Shown here: one piece after another, positions 49,552 to 58,853 of the stretch
Numbering within the stretch: position 1 is the first letter of the stretch
Layout: each line of letters begins with the position of its first letter
Source of the DNA: Asticcacaulis taihuensis
GTDB taxonomy: Bacteria; Pseudomonadota; Alphaproteobacteria; Caulobacterales; Caulobacteraceae
Assembly: GCF_900100255.1 (NCBI RefSeq)
Contig: NZ_FMTS01000005.1
Span: 1 to 64,000 of the forward strand
Length of the DNA stretch: 64,000 nucleotides
Reading direction: 5' to 3'
Made by a program: the position numbers and the translations under genes
The notes under the pieces: model-generated
What the model was told of the DNA's origin: nothing
The model's input: the letters and a program-made list of their open reading frames with translations, nothing else
The model's database searches: none

Positions 49552-50446
49552 GCCGGCCTTTCGCCACCGCCACCTTCGAGCGCGGCGGACGGCCCAGCAC
49601 ATCCGATATCTGCCAGGCCGCCGGTACGATGGCATCGAGATCAACACCGGTCTCAATGCCCAGTCCATTCAGCATATAGAGCACATCCTCGGTCGCCACA
49701 TTGCCTGATGCGCCCGGCGCATAGGGGCAGCCGCCCAGACCGCCCACCGAGGAATCGATGGTGGCAATACCGTAATCCAGGCTGGTCAGGATATTGGCCA
49801 GGGCCTGGCCGTAGGTATCATGGAAATGCACGGCCAGTTTGTCCGCCGGTATGACCTTCAGCACCGTATCGAGCAGGCGCGCCACATCTCCAGGCGTCCC
49901 GACACCGATCGTATCACCCAGCGAAATTTCATAGCAGCCCATGTCGAGCATCCGTTCCGCCACCCGCACCACGGCTTCGGGCTGGACCGGCCCTTCATAG
50001 GGACAGGCGATGACAGTCGAGACATAGCCGCGCACCCGAATATGGTCGCGCGCTGCCGACTCCATCACGAAGCCAAAGCGTTCCAGGCTTTCCTCTATCG
50101 AACAGTTGATATTCTTCTGACTGAAGGCTTCCGACGCGGCGCCAAAAATAGCCACGACCTGAGCGTTAGCATCCCGCGCGGCTTCATAGCCTTTCAGATT
50201 GGGCGTCAGGACCGGATAGGTCACGCCTGGCGCGCGGGTGATACCGGCCATGACCTCGGCCGCATCGGCCATCTGCGGCACCCATTTCGACGAAACGAAA
50301 CTGGTGGCCTCGATATGTGTCAATCCGGAGGCGGACAATTGATCGATCAGCGCAATCTTGTCGACGGTCGAAACACCCTCCGCTTCCGCCTGCAAGCCAT
50401 CGCGCGGGCCGACCTCATAAAGGGTGACGTGCCTGGGGCGTGTCAT
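49541..50446 (-). CDS. Hydroxymethylglutaryl-CoA lyase
   Basis: This enzyme cleaves HMG-CoA to acetyl-CoA and acetoacetate, the last step of leucine degradation. The 301-residue TIM-barrel enzyme shows VGPRDGLQAE (metal site and catalytic Arg), EATSFVSSKWVPQMADA, HFHDTYGQALAN, and the signature GGLGGCPYAPGASGNVATED with the catalytic Cys. It is the last gene of the minus-strand leucine operon, separated from ivd by a palindromic repeat. Confidence 0.95.
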   Translation of the reverse strand: MTRPRHVTLYEVGPRDGLQAEAEGVSTVDKIALIDQLSASGLTHIEATSFVSSKWVPQMADAAEVMAGITRAPGVTYPVLTPNLKGYEAARDANAQVVAIFGAASEAFSQKNINCSIEESLERFGFVMESAARDHIRVRGYVSTVIACPYEGPVQPEAVVRVAERMLDMGCYEISLGDTIGVGTPGDVARLLDTVLKVIPADKLAVHFHDTYGQALANILTSLDYGIATIDSSVGGLGGCPYAPGASGNVATEDVLYMLNGLGIETGVDLDAIVPAAWQISDVLGRPPRSKVAVAKGRPKV

Positions 50447-50455
50447 AGCTTAAGT

Positions 50456-50600
50456 GCCTCCTCTGTCGCGGACTTAGCCGCAATACCTCCCCCGCACGCC
50501 ACGCTACTGGGAAGGAGGTAAACGATCCTCCCCTGCGAAGCGGGGGAGGTGTCAGCGCGAAGCCCTTCAGGGCTGGTGTCGCTGACGGAGGGGGCTTTCA
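50456..50600. repeat. TCCTCCCC-type palindromic repeat between ivd and the lyase
   Basis: ATCCTCCCCTGCGAAGCGGG with GGAGGTGTCAGCG / CGCTGACGGAGGGG inner arms, next to a partly degenerate second unit (50458-50519) that contains ACCTCCCCCGC. It sits inside the operon. Confidence 0.8.
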
Positions 50601-50609
50601 TATCCACCA

Positions 50610-51776
50610 TCACTTGGTTTCCTCAAACAATTCGCGCCCGATCAGCATCCGCCGGATTTCTGAAGTACCGGCGCCGATCTCATAGAGCTTGGCGTCGCGC
50701 CACAGCCGCCCGACCGGAAAATCATTGGTGTAGCCGTTGCCGCCCAGGCACTGGATGGCTTCACCGGCCATCCAGGTCGCCTTTTCGGCGGCATAGAGGA
50801 TGCAACCGGCGGCGTCCTTGCGCGTCGTCTCGCCGCGATCGCAGGCCGCGGCGACGGCATAAACGTAGGCGCGGCAGGCGGCCCAGGTTGAATACATGTC
50901 GGCCAGCTTGCCCTGCATCAACTGGAAGGTGCCGATGGGACTACCGAACTGTTCGCGCTCATGAATATAGGGAATGACCACATCGAGACAGGCCCGCATG
51001 ATGCCGAGCGGTCCGCCGGACAGCACCACGCGCTCGTAATCGAGGCCCGACATCAGCACGCCTGCGCCACGCCCTTCCGTACCCAGCACATTCTCGGCCG
51101 GCACCTCGCAGTCGGCGAAGACCAGTTCGCCGGTATGCGAGCCGCGCATCCCCAACTTGTCGAGCTTCTGCGCCACCGAGAAGCCGGCAAAACCCTTTTC
51201 GATCAGGAAAGCGGTCATGCCTTTCGAGCCGGCGGCAGGGTCGGTCTTGGCATAGACGACCAGAATGTCCGCGTCCGGACCATTGGTGATCCACATCTTG
51301 CTGCCATTTAGGATATAGCGGTCGCCGCGCTTGTCGGCGCGCAGTTTCATCGACACCACATCCGAGCCCGCGCCGGTTTCCGACATGGCCAGCGCCCCGA
51401 CATGTTCGCCGGAGATCAGTTTCGGCAGGTATTTCGCCTTCTGCGTCTCCGTACCGTTCCGGGTGATCTGGTTGACGCACAGGTTGGAATGCGCGCCATA
51501 GGAAAGCCCGATCGAGGCCGAGGCGCGGGAGATTTCTTCCATGGCGATGGTGTGGGCGAGATAGCCCATGTTCGCGCCGCCATAGGCTTCCGGTGCCGTC
51601 AGGCCGAGCACGCCCATCTCGCCTATCTTGCGCCACAGGGGCATGGGAAACTGGTCGTCACGGTCTGCGGCCTCGGCCAGCGGCGCGATCTCGATTTCGG
51701 CGAACTTGCGCACGCCTTCGCGCAAGGAGTCTATGTCCTCGCCATGGCCGAATTGCAGATGCGGAAAATCGATCAT
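50610..51776 (-). CDS. Isovaleryl-CoA dehydrogenase
   Basis: This FAD enzyme oxidises isovaleryl-CoA to 3-methylcrotonyl-CoA in leucine breakdown. The 388-residue acyl-CoA dehydrogenase has [37 protein letters not shown], the catalytic Glu in [18 protein letters not shown] (the position specific to isovaleryl-CoA dehydrogenases) and [34 protein letters not shown]. Its operon with methylcrotonyl-CoA carboxylase supports the assignment. Confidence 0.94.
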   Translation of the reverse strand: MIDFPHLQFGHGEDIDSLREGVRKFAEIEIAPLAEAADRDDQFPMPLWRKIGEMGVLGLTAPEAYGGANMGYLAHTIAMEEISRASASIGLSYGAHSNLCVNQITRNGTETQKAKYLPKLISGEHVGALAMSETGAGSDVVSMKLRADKRGDRYILNGSKMWITNGPDADILVVYAKTDPAAGSKGMTAFLIEKGFAGFSVAQKLDKLGMRGSHTGELVFADCEVPAENVLGTEGRGAGVLMSGLDYERVVLSGGPLGIMRACLDVVIPYIHEREQFGSPIGTFQLMQGKLADMYSTWAACRAYVYAVAAACDRGETTRKDAAGCILYAAEKATWMAGEAIQCLGGNGYTNDFPVGRLWRDAKLYEIGAGTSEIRRMLIGRELFEETK

Positions 51777-51789
51777 TATTCCTCCTTAT

Positions 51790-51867
51790 ACCTCCCCAAC
51801 TTGTTGGGGAGGGGGACCATCCGGCGCAGCCTTTAGGCGGAGACGGATGGTGGTGGGGTTTCTTACC
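51790..51867. repeat. Short palindromic repeat upstream of ivd
   Basis: ACCTCCCCAACTTGTTGGGG forms one palindrome, followed by GGACCATCCG ... CGGATGGTGG. Its right half matches the fragment at 306-346 beside the IS110 end. Confidence 0.75.
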
Positions 51868-51871
51868 TGAA

Positions 51872-52015
51872 GGAAGGGAATCCACAGATTACACAGATTA
51901 ACACAGATTTTTCAGAGCCTTATTGTCTTCCCATTCGCCAGTTCACTTGCTCTCTTGAGCGCGGTAGCGCTCTCCTTAATCTGTGTTAATCTGTGTAATC
52001 TGTGGATTCCCTTCC
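51872..52015. repeat. Perfect 38-bp inverted repeat between mccA and ivd
   Basis: Arms 51872-51909 and 51978-52015 are exact complements, separated by 68 bases. Each arm is built from short direct repeats (ACAGATTA). The right arm ends two bases from the mccA stop codon. It is A+T-rich compared with the flanking genes. Confidence 0.92.
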
Positions 52016-52016
52016 C

Positions 52017-53726
52017 TTACTCTATCTCTACCAGCAGAGCCTTGTCGGCCACCTGATCACCAGCCGCCGCATGGACCGCCCGGACCACGCCCGCCATCGG
52101 CGCCTTCATGGTGTGTTCAATCTTCATGGCGCCCATGATCAGCAGCTTCTGGCCCTTCTCCACCGCCTCACCCACGGACACGAACACATCGATCAGCTTG
52201 CCCGGCATGGGCGCCTTGATGTCGCCGGAAACCACGGCTGCCTCACCGGCTTCCGACTTCAGGTTCAGCGGCACCTGCGGCGGCAGATTGAGCCGCCAGC
52301 CGGTGATGTCGTTCCATGGCGAGGTCGGATCGGCCGCCGAGGGCATTATCTCGCTGTCGGGCCAGGGCAGGAGCAGGCGATCCTGATGGCGGGCGATAAA
52401 GCCGGTATCGATCTCCGCCGCCGCAAACGCCGCGTCGGAAACCACCCGGCGCAGGAAGCTCAGGTTTGTCGCCAGGCCGCGCAGTTTCGTCTCGATCAGG
52501 GCTTCGCGCATCCGGTCCAGGGCCTGTTTTCGGTCCTTGCCGTGAACCACGATCTTGGCGATCATCGGATCATAAAACGGGCTGACAGTATCGCCAGCCT
52601 CGACGGCCGATTCAATGCGCGCCGCCGCCGGAAAATCGAGCCGTTCGAGCGTGCCGATGGCGGGCAGGAAATCGTTCTGCGGATCTTCGGCATAGAGCCG
52701 CGCCTCGATGGCATGGCCGGTGATGGCCAGTTCAGCTTGCGTCCTCGGCAGGAGCTCGCCCGCCGCCACGCGCAACTGCCATTCGACCAGATCAAGCCCG
52801 GTGATTTCCTCGGTCACCGGATGCTCGACCTGAAGTCGCGTGTTCATCTCCATGAAATAGAAGGGCGCACCTTCAATGCCTTTCGAGACATCGACGATGA
52901 ACTCCACCGTCCCGGCCCCTCTATATTTGATGGCCTGTGCCGCCTTTACCGCCGCCTCCCCCATGGCGCGGCGCATGGCTTCCGGCAGGCCCGGCGCCGG
53001 GGCTTCCTCGATGACCTTCTGGTGGCGGCGTTGCAGCGAACAGTCGCGCTCGAACAGATGGACGACGCTCCCATGTTCGTCTGCAAACAGCTGAATCTCG
53101 ATATGGCGCGGCACCTCGATATATTTCTCGATCAGCACCTTGGGATCGGAAAAGGCATTCAGCCCCTCGCGTTGCGCCGATATCAGGGCATCGGCGAAAT
53201 CCTCGGCCCGATCGACCCGCCGCATCCCCTTGCCGCCGCCACCGGCCACCGCCTTGATCAACACGGGATAGCCGATGCGCGCGGCCTCCGCTGCCAGATG
53301 CTCCGCGTTCTGATCATCGCCATGATAGCCGGGCGTTACCGGCACGCCGGCGACGGTCATCAGGGCCTTGGCAGCGCCTTTCAGGGCCATGGCGCGGATG
53401 GCATCCGGCCGCGGACCGATAAAGACCAGCCCGGCATCCTCGCAGGCTTCCGCGAATTCGGCGTTTTCCGACAGGAAGCCGTAACCGGGGTGGATGGCTT
53501 CGGCGCCGGTTTCCAGCGCCGCGGCGATGATCCGGTCGCCACGCAGATAGCTGTCACTGGCCGCCGCCGGCCCGATCAATACGGCGCGATCTGCCTCGCG
53601 CACAAATGCCGCACGGGCATCGGCATCGGAATAGACCGCGACGGTCTCTACATTCATCCGTTTACAGCTACGGATAATACGTCGGGCGATTTCCCCGCGA
53701 TTGGCGATCAGAATGCGTTTGAACAT
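52017..53726 (-). CDS. Methylcrotonyl-CoA carboxylase, biotin-containing alpha subunit
   Basis: The 569-residue protein has the biotin carboxylase domain (KRILIANRGEIARRIIRSCK, KAVAGGGGKGMR, FMEMNTRLQVEHPVTEEITGLDLVEWQLRVA) and a C-terminal biotinyl domain with AMKIEHTMKAP, in which the Lys carries biotin. With the beta subunit it carboxylates 3-methylcrotonyl-CoA. It is shorter than the usual 650 or so residues, the linker region between the domains being reduced. Context (ivd, hydratase, lyase) separates it from acetyl- or propionyl-CoA carboxylase. Confidence 0.93.
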   Translation of the reverse strand: MFKRILIANRGEIARRIIRSCKRMNVETVAVYSDADARAAFVREADRAVLIGPAAASDSYLRGDRIIAAALETGAEAIHPGYGFLSENAEFAEACEDAGLVFIGPRPDAIRAMALKGAAKALMTVAGVPVTPGYHGDDQNAEHLAAEAARIGYPVLIKAVAGGGGKGMRRVDRAEDFADALISAQREGLNAFSDPKVLIEKYIEVPRHIEIQLFADEHGSVVHLFERDCSLQRRHQKVIEEAPAPGLPEAMRRAMGEAAVKAAQAIKYRGAGTVEFIVDVSKGIEGAPFYFMEMNTRLQVEHPVTEEITGLDLVEWQLRVAAGELLPRTQAELAITGHAIEARLYAEDPQNDFLPAIGTLERLDFPAAARIESAVEAGDTVSPFYDPMIAKIVVHGKDRKQALDRMREALIETKLRGLATNLSFLRRVVSDAAFAAAEIDTGFIARHQDRLLLPWPDSEIMPSAADPTSPWNDITGWRLNLPPQVPLNLKSEAGEAAVVSGDIKAPMPGKLIDVFVSVGEAVEKGQKLLIMGAMKIEHTMKAPMAGVVRAVHAAAGDQVADKALLVEIE

Positions 53727-54493
53727 CAGGTCGTCCAGTGGGGTTTGCGTTTGCCGAGGAAAGCGGCAATGCCTTCGCGGCCTTCATCCGAGGCCCGGCG
53801 CGTGGCGATGCGGTGAGCGGTCAGTTCTCCCTTGTCGTCCATCTTCGTGATATCGGCGATCAGATCCTTGGCATCGGCAATGGCTTCCGGACCGCCGGCC
53901 AGCAAGGCTTCGACCACCTTGGCGCCCTCGGCTTCCAGGGCAGGGCTCACCTCGTGGATCAGACCGATACGCAGGGCCTCGGCAGCGGTGAAGCGCTCGC
54001 CTGTCAGCATGTAGCGCCGTGCCGCCGACTGTCCCACCTTGGCAATGACGAAGGGCGAGATCACCGCCGGGATAAGGCCCAGCCGTACCTCGGTCATGCC
54101 GAAACTGACCTCCGGCTGAGCGATCACGACATCACAACAGGCGACCAGCCCGACGCCGCCGCCGAGTGTCGCGCCGTGGACCAGTCCGACCACCGGCTTC
54201 GGGCAGGTATTGAGGGTGTCGAACATCTTCGCCAGGGCCAGGGCGTCCTCGCGGTTGGCATATTCGTCCTGTTCGGCGGCACGCTTCATCCAGTTGAGAT
54301 CGGCGCCGGCGCTGAAACTGGCGCCATTGCCGGCCAGGACGATGACGCGAACACCATCCTGCTTGCCCAGATCGGCGAAAGCGTCGGTCAGTTCGCCGAT
54401 CATGCCTTCATTGAAGGCATTATGAACGGCGGGGCGGTTGAGGGTGACGCGGACTACGCCGCGTTCGTCGGCCTCTACGGTGATATCCTGCAT
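53726..54493 (-). CDS. Enoyl-CoA hydratase family, probable 3-methylglutaconyl-CoA hydratase
   Basis: The 255-residue crotonase-fold protein has oxyanion-hole motifs GNGASFSAGADLNWM and VHGATLGGGVGLVACCDV. In this operon the expected reaction is hydration of 3-methylglutaconyl-CoA to HMG-CoA. ATG 54493 behind GGAG was chosen. It overlaps the mccA start, showing tight coupling. Confidence 0.92.
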   Translation of the reverse strand: MQDITVEADERGVVRVTLNRPAVHNAFNEGMIGELTDAFADLGKQDGVRVIVLAGNGASFSAGADLNWMKRAAEQDEYANREDALALAKMFDTLNTCPKPVVGLVHGATLGGGVGLVACCDVVIAQPEVSFGMTEVRLGLIPAVISPFVIAKVGQSAARRYMLTGERFTAAEALRIGLIHEVSPALEAEGAKVVEALLAGGPEAIADAKDLIADITKMDDKGELTAHRIATRRASDEGREGIAAFLGKRKPHWTT

Positions 54494-54518
54494 GGTGGGC
54501 TCCTTTGTCATTCGGCGG

Positions 54519-56126
54519 TTACATCCTGAAGACACCAAACCTGGTGGGGGCAATCGGAGCATTCAATGCGGCGGATAGTCCCAGGCCCAGTACGCGGCGG
54601 GTATCCGCGGGGTCGATGACGCCGTCGTCCCACAGCCGGGCGGAAGCGTAATAGGGATGCCCCTGCGCCTCGTAGGTTTCGCGGATCGGCGCCTTGAAGG
54701 CGGCCTCGTCCTCGGCGCTCCATTCGCCGCCCTTCGCCTCGATGCCGTCGCGCTTGACTGTGGCCAGCACATTGGACGCCTGTTCGCCACCCATGACCGA
54801 AATCCGCGCATTGGGCCACATCCACAGGAACCGCGGATCGTAGGCGCGGCCGCACATACCGTAGTTTCCGGCGCCATAAGATCCGCCGATGATGACGGTC
54901 AGTTTCGGCACATTGGCGCAGGCCACCGCCGTGACCATCTTGGCGCCATGGCGGGCAATGCCTTCGTTCTCATATTGGCGGCCGACCATGAAGCCGGTGA
55001 TATTTTGCAGGAAAATTAGCGGGATACCGCGCTGGCAGCACAGTTCTATGAAATGCGCGCCTTTCAGCGCGCTTTCGGAAAACAGCACGCCGTTATTGGC
55101 GATGATGCCGACCGGATAGCCGTAGAGATGAGCGAAACCACAGACGAGCGTCTCGCCATACAGCTTCTTGAACTCATCGAATTCGGAGCCATCCACCAGG
55201 CGGGCAATGATTTCGCGCACATCGAAGGGCTGGCGTGTATCGGCCGGAATGATGCCGTAGATTTCCTCGGCCTCGTGAAGCGGTTCAACCACCGGCCGTG
55301 TCGCCAGCGATACCTGTTTCGGGCGATTGAGATGGCCGACAATGCGGCGGGCAATGCGCAGGGCATCGGCATCATCGGCCGCCAGGTGATCGACCACACC
55401 GGAGACGCGGGCATGGACATCGCCGCCGCCGAGGTCTTCGGCGCTCACCACTTCCCCGGTGGCCGCCTTTACCAGCGGCGGTCCGGCGAGGAAGATGGTG
55501 CCCTGATTCCGGACGATGATGGATTCATCCGACATGGCCGGCACATAGGCCCCGCCGGCAGTGCAGGAGCCCATGACCACGGCGATCTGCGGGATATCGC
55601 TGGCCGACATTTGCGCCTGATTGAAGAAGATGCGGCCGAAATCGTCCTTGTCCGGAAAGACCTCGTCCTGGTTGGGCAGGTTGGCGCCGCCGGAATCAAC
55701 CAGATAGACGCAGGGCAGGTTGTTGGTCTGCGCGATCTCCTGCGCCCGCAGGTGCTTTTTGACCGTCAGCGGATAATAGGTGCCCCCCTTCACCGTGGCG
55801 TCGTTGCAGACAATAACGCATTCCGTGCCGCTGATGCGGCCAATGCCGGTGATCAGGCCCGCTGCCGGCACCTCGTCATCGTAAACCCTGTGCGCTGCCA
55901 GGGCGGAAAATTCGAGAAACGACGAGCCCGGATCGATCAGTCCGGCAACACGATCGCGGGGCAGAAGCTTGCCGCGCGCCGTGTGTTTCTCGCGTGCCGA
56001 TGGCGATCCGCCTTGGGCGATTTGCGCGGTCAGGCTTCGCAGGTCATCCACCAGCGTCTGCATCCGCGCGGCATTGGCGCGAAACTCATCCGAGCCTGTG
56101 TCGATCTCGTTCCTGAAGGCGGTCAT
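54519..56126 (-). CDS. Methylcrotonyl-CoA carboxylase, carboxyltransferase beta subunit
   Basis: The 535-residue carboxyltransferase has [65 protein letters not shown], and the C-terminal [38 protein letters not shown], all matching the MCC beta class rather than PccB. It is the first gene of the leucine operon, divergent from the LysR gene. AGGGGAGG lies upstream of the start region. Confidence 0.95.
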   Translation of the reverse strand: MTAFRNEIDTGSDEFRANAARMQTLVDDLRSLTAQIAQGGSPSAREKHTARGKLLPRDRVAGLIDPGSSFLEFSALAAHRVYDDEVPAAGLITGIGRISGTECVIVCNDATVKGGTYYPLTVKKHLRAQEIAQTNNLPCVYLVDSGGANLPNQDEVFPDKDDFGRIFFNQAQMSASDIPQIAVVMGSCTAGGAYVPAMSDESIIVRNQGTIFLAGPPLVKAATGEVVSAEDLGGGDVHARVSGVVDHLAADDADALRIARRIVGHLNRPKQVSLATRPVVEPLHEAEEIYGIIPADTRQPFDVREIIARLVDGSEFDEFKKLYGETLVCGFAHLYGYPVGIIANNGVLFSESALKGAHFIELCCQRGIPLIFLQNITGFMVGRQYENEGIARHGAKMVTAVACANVPKLTVIIGGSYGAGNYGMCGRAYDPRFLWMWPNARISVMGGEQASNVLATVKRDGIEAKGGEWSAEDEAAFKAPIRETYEAQGHPYYASARLWDDGVIDPADTRRVLGLGLSAALNAPIAPTRFGVFRM

Positions 56127-56208
56127 ATGATCCCTGTCTCACGTTTTCAGGGGAGGATAGTACGCGCCTGACCTCAATTGGAAAAATTGATAGTCACAAT
56201 TCTGTGCA

Positions 56209-56257
56209 TAGACAATATCTATGAATAGACGCTTCCATATTGACGAAGGCAATATGG
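56209..56257. promoter_or_regulatory. LysR-type operator dyads in the mccB/lysR intergenic region
   Basis: CCATATTG-N7-CAATATGG (56235-56257) is a perfect dyad with LysR-like spacing (T-N11-A family). A second weaker dyad, CATAGA-N5-TCTATG, lies just upstream, starting near 56206. The regulator gene adjoins it. Confidence 0.6.
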
Positions 56258-56318
56258 CAAGGGCGACTGCTCGCCCGAGCTGATGCGAGGAGAGCCTTAG
56301 TGGCGACTGAACGATAAA

Positions 56319-57191
56319 ATGGAACTGTACCTTCTGCGCTATTTTCTGGCCGTGGTCGAAACCGGCAGTTTCACCAAGGCGGCGGCCGCTTGCTTGATCA
56401 CCCAGCCGACGCTTTCGGCCGGCATCAAGCGGCTGGAAGAGCAATTGGGCGTCGGTCTGTTCGTTCGCAACAACAAACGCGTTTTCCTGACCACGGCGGG
56501 TACGCGCTTCCTGCCGCGTGCCAAGGCGATCCTGCATGAGGTTAATATGGCCGCGGCCGAGATCGCGCGGACCGAGACCGCCGATGTGTTGCGGCTGGGC
56601 GTGCTGCAAACCCTGCCGGCGGCCCTGGTGGCGCGATTGCTGGCCGGTTTCTCGGCGGCGCATCCCGGCATCCGCTTCGATCTTTATGATGGCAGCGAAC
56701 AGGAACTGCTCAATCGCCTGGATGAACGCGGCCTGGACTATGCGCTTTCCCTGCGCCGAGTAGATGACGATAGCAGCCTGCCGCTATTTGAGGAAGGCTA
56801 CAAGTTGGCCCTGCCTGTCACGCACTGTCTGGCGGGCGAGGCCGTCATACGCGGCGAAGACCTGGCCAATGACTCGATGATCGTCCGCTCGCGCTGCGAG
56901 GTGCTCAGCGAAACCAGCCGGCACTTTACCGATCGCAATGTCCGTCCACCGCTGGTCTATCGCACGGCGCAGGACGAGCGCGCGCTCAGCATGGTTGGCG
57001 CCGGTGTCGGCATCACCGTCATGCCGGAAAGCTACCAGTCGCCCGATGTCGTGCGGATACCCATGCGCGATTTCAATCCGCGCCGTACCGTGGCGCTGTT
57101 CTTACCCCGCTTCGCCTTGCCGGATCGCCTGACCGGCGCGGGCAAAGCCTTTCAGCGTTTCGCTGGCGGCTTCTTCGGCCACGCGGGCTGA
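56319..57191 (+). CDS. LysR-family transcriptional regulator
   Basis: The 290-residue protein has an N-terminal winged helix (YLLRYFLAVVETGSFTKAAAACLITQPTLSAGIKRLEEQLGVGLFVRNNKRVFLTTAGTRFLPRA) and a type II periplasmic-binding-like sensor. It is divergent from the leucine-degradation operon with dyads between, so it is probably the operon's regulator; many other bacteria use the MerR-type LiuR here. Its last 90 bases overlap the 3' end of cfa in antisense. Confidence 0.92.
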   Translation: MELYLLRYFLAVVETGSFTKAAAACLITQPTLSAGIKRLEEQLGVGLFVRNNKRVFLTTAGTRFLPRAKAILHEVNMAAAEIARTETADVLRLGVLQTLPAALVARLLAGFSAAHPGIRFDLYDGSEQELLNRLDERGLDYALSLRRVDDDSSLPLFEEGYKLALPVTHCLAGEAVIRGEDLANDSMIVRSRCEVLSETSRHFTDRNVRPPLVYRTAQDERALSMVGAGVGITVMPESYQSPDVVRIPMRDFNPRRTVALFLPRFALPDRLTGAGKAFQRFAGGFFGHAG

Positions 57192-58382
57192 GGCTTGCGG
57201 CATCATGTAGTCGCGGGTGATCGGCAGGGTATCGAGCCGCTTGGCCAGTTGCACCTGGAAAACCATCAGATCGCCATAGCGGAAACCCAGTTCGCACCAG
57301 CAGAGATAAAACTCCCACATGCGGCAGAAACGCTCGTCATAGAGGGCGGCGATCTCCTCGCGGTGCGCCAGGAAGCGCGCGCGCCAGTGACGCAGGGTTT
57401 CGGCATAGTGCAGACGCAGGGGCTCGATATCAGTGATGAACAGGCCGGATTTTTCCACTGAATCCGTTATTTCCGACAAACTCGGAATATAACCGCCGGG
57501 GAAGATAAATTTGTTGAGCCAGGCCGAACGCCCGCCGGTCTTGCCACGCCGGCCGATTGTATGGATCAGCGCTACGCCGTCCTCCTTCAGCCGGTCGGCC
57601 ACGGTCTGGAAATAACCATCGAAGCCCGCCAACCCGACGTGCTCGAACATGCCGACACTGACAATGCGATCGAACAGCCCACTGACCTCGCGGTAATCAC
57701 ACAGTTCAAAACGTACCCGCGCATTGACACTGGGCGCCAGGGCGCGCTGTTCGGCCACGGCCAGTTGTTCAGTCGAAAGGGTCACGCCGGTGACATTGAC
57801 GCCGGCCTGCTTCGCCAGATGCAGGGCCATGCCGCCCCAGCCGCAGCCAATATCGAGCACGCTCTGGCCCGGCGAGAGGTAAAGCTTGTCCGCAATATGG
57901 TCCTTCTTGGCGATCTGCGCCTCTTCCAGCGAGGCCTGTGGCGATTGAAAATAGGCGCAGGAATACTGCATATCCTCATCGAGAAACAGGCGATAGAGCT
58001 TTTCCGACAGGTCATAATGGTGCGCCACATTGGCGCGTGAGGCATTGAGCGAATGCGCCGGCAGGAAGCGCTTGATGCCATGCAGCAGGCGTGACAGCCA
58101 GCCTCGATCCGGCGCGTTCTGCAGGTTCAGACCAATCAGTTCCATCAGGTTCCACAGACTGCCCTTTTCAACAATCAGATCAGCCTCCATGACCGCCTCA
58201 CCGAAATAGAGATAAGGGTGAAAGCCGATCTTGAAGGCCGTCCACGGGCTATTGATCCAGATGGCAACATCCAGATCGGGCCTGTCCGGTATTGAATTGC
58301 CGAAGGCATAGGTCTTGCCGGGATTGATCCGAACGGTCAGCCTGCCTTGCTGAATAAGGGTGTGAAGATATCTTTGCAGCAT
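57102..58382 (-). CDS. cfa: Cyclopropane-fatty-acyl-phospholipid synthase
   Basis: Cfa methylates double bonds in membrane phospholipid acyl chains using SAM. The 426-residue protein has an N-terminal lipid-binding region and the methyltransferase core with LSPGQSVLDIGCGWGGMALHLAKQAGVNVTGVTLS, FDRIVSVGMFEHVG, and FIFPGGYIPSL, plus the bicarbonate-site residues of the family. ATG 58382 with GGAG upstream was chosen; an in-frame extension to 58505 lacks support. It is not next to the RpoE module and has no visible TGATCC box. Confidence 0.93.
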   Translation of the reverse strand: MLQRYLHTLIQQGRLTVRINPGKTYAFGNSIPDRPDLDVAIWINSPWTAFKIGFHPYLYFGEAVMEADLIVEKGSLWNLMELIGLNLQNAPDRGWLSRLLHGIKRFLPAHSLNASRANVAHHYDLSEKLYRLFLDEDMQYSCAYFQSPQASLEEAQIAKKDHIADKLYLSPGQSVLDIGCGWGGMALHLAKQAGVNVTGVTLSTEQLAVAEQRALAPSVNARVRFELCDYREVSGLFDRIVSVGMFEHVGLAGFDGYFQTVADRLKEDGVALIHTIGRRGKTGGRSAWLNKFIFPGGYIPSLSEITDSVEKSGLFITDIEPLRLHYAETLRHWRARFLAHREEIAALYDERFCRMWEFYLCWCELGFRYGDLMVFQVQLAKRLDTLPITRDYMMPQASARVAEEAASETLKGFARAGQAIRQGEAG

Positions 58383-58597
58383 GGCGATCTCCAACGGTCC
58401 GGGGGCGGTAACAGAAGAAAACTGCGGGCGCAAAAAACCGATAGGGTTCACGGTTTGAGAAATAAGGAATTGGTTAAGACGGAAAGTGTGAAAACTTTTG
58501 TGCAAATCGTCATCAAAGGCGTTGACCGGCGAAAAGTTTGCCCCTATAGGTCGCCGCCTTCGCGGAGAAATCGGCGGAGACTACCACCTAAGTAAGT

Positions 58598-58684
<87 letters not shown>

Positions 58685-58853
58685 TTAGGCTATCCGGCAA
58701 CGTCCGGATTTCCTTGAAAATCCCTTTAAAATGTGCTAGTTATAAGGCGTTGAGTTCATCTCCGTCCGCCGGAGTTCGCCCGCATCCCCGCATTTTGGGG
58801 GTCACTTTGGGGGTCACTCTTGACGGTTCGGTCCTTTCAAAGGGACGGGCACA

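Noticed and set aside
58383-58597. RpoE-type promoter in front of cfa
   Set aside because: No TGATCC box in the correct orientation was found, despite cfa being a common RpoE regulon member.
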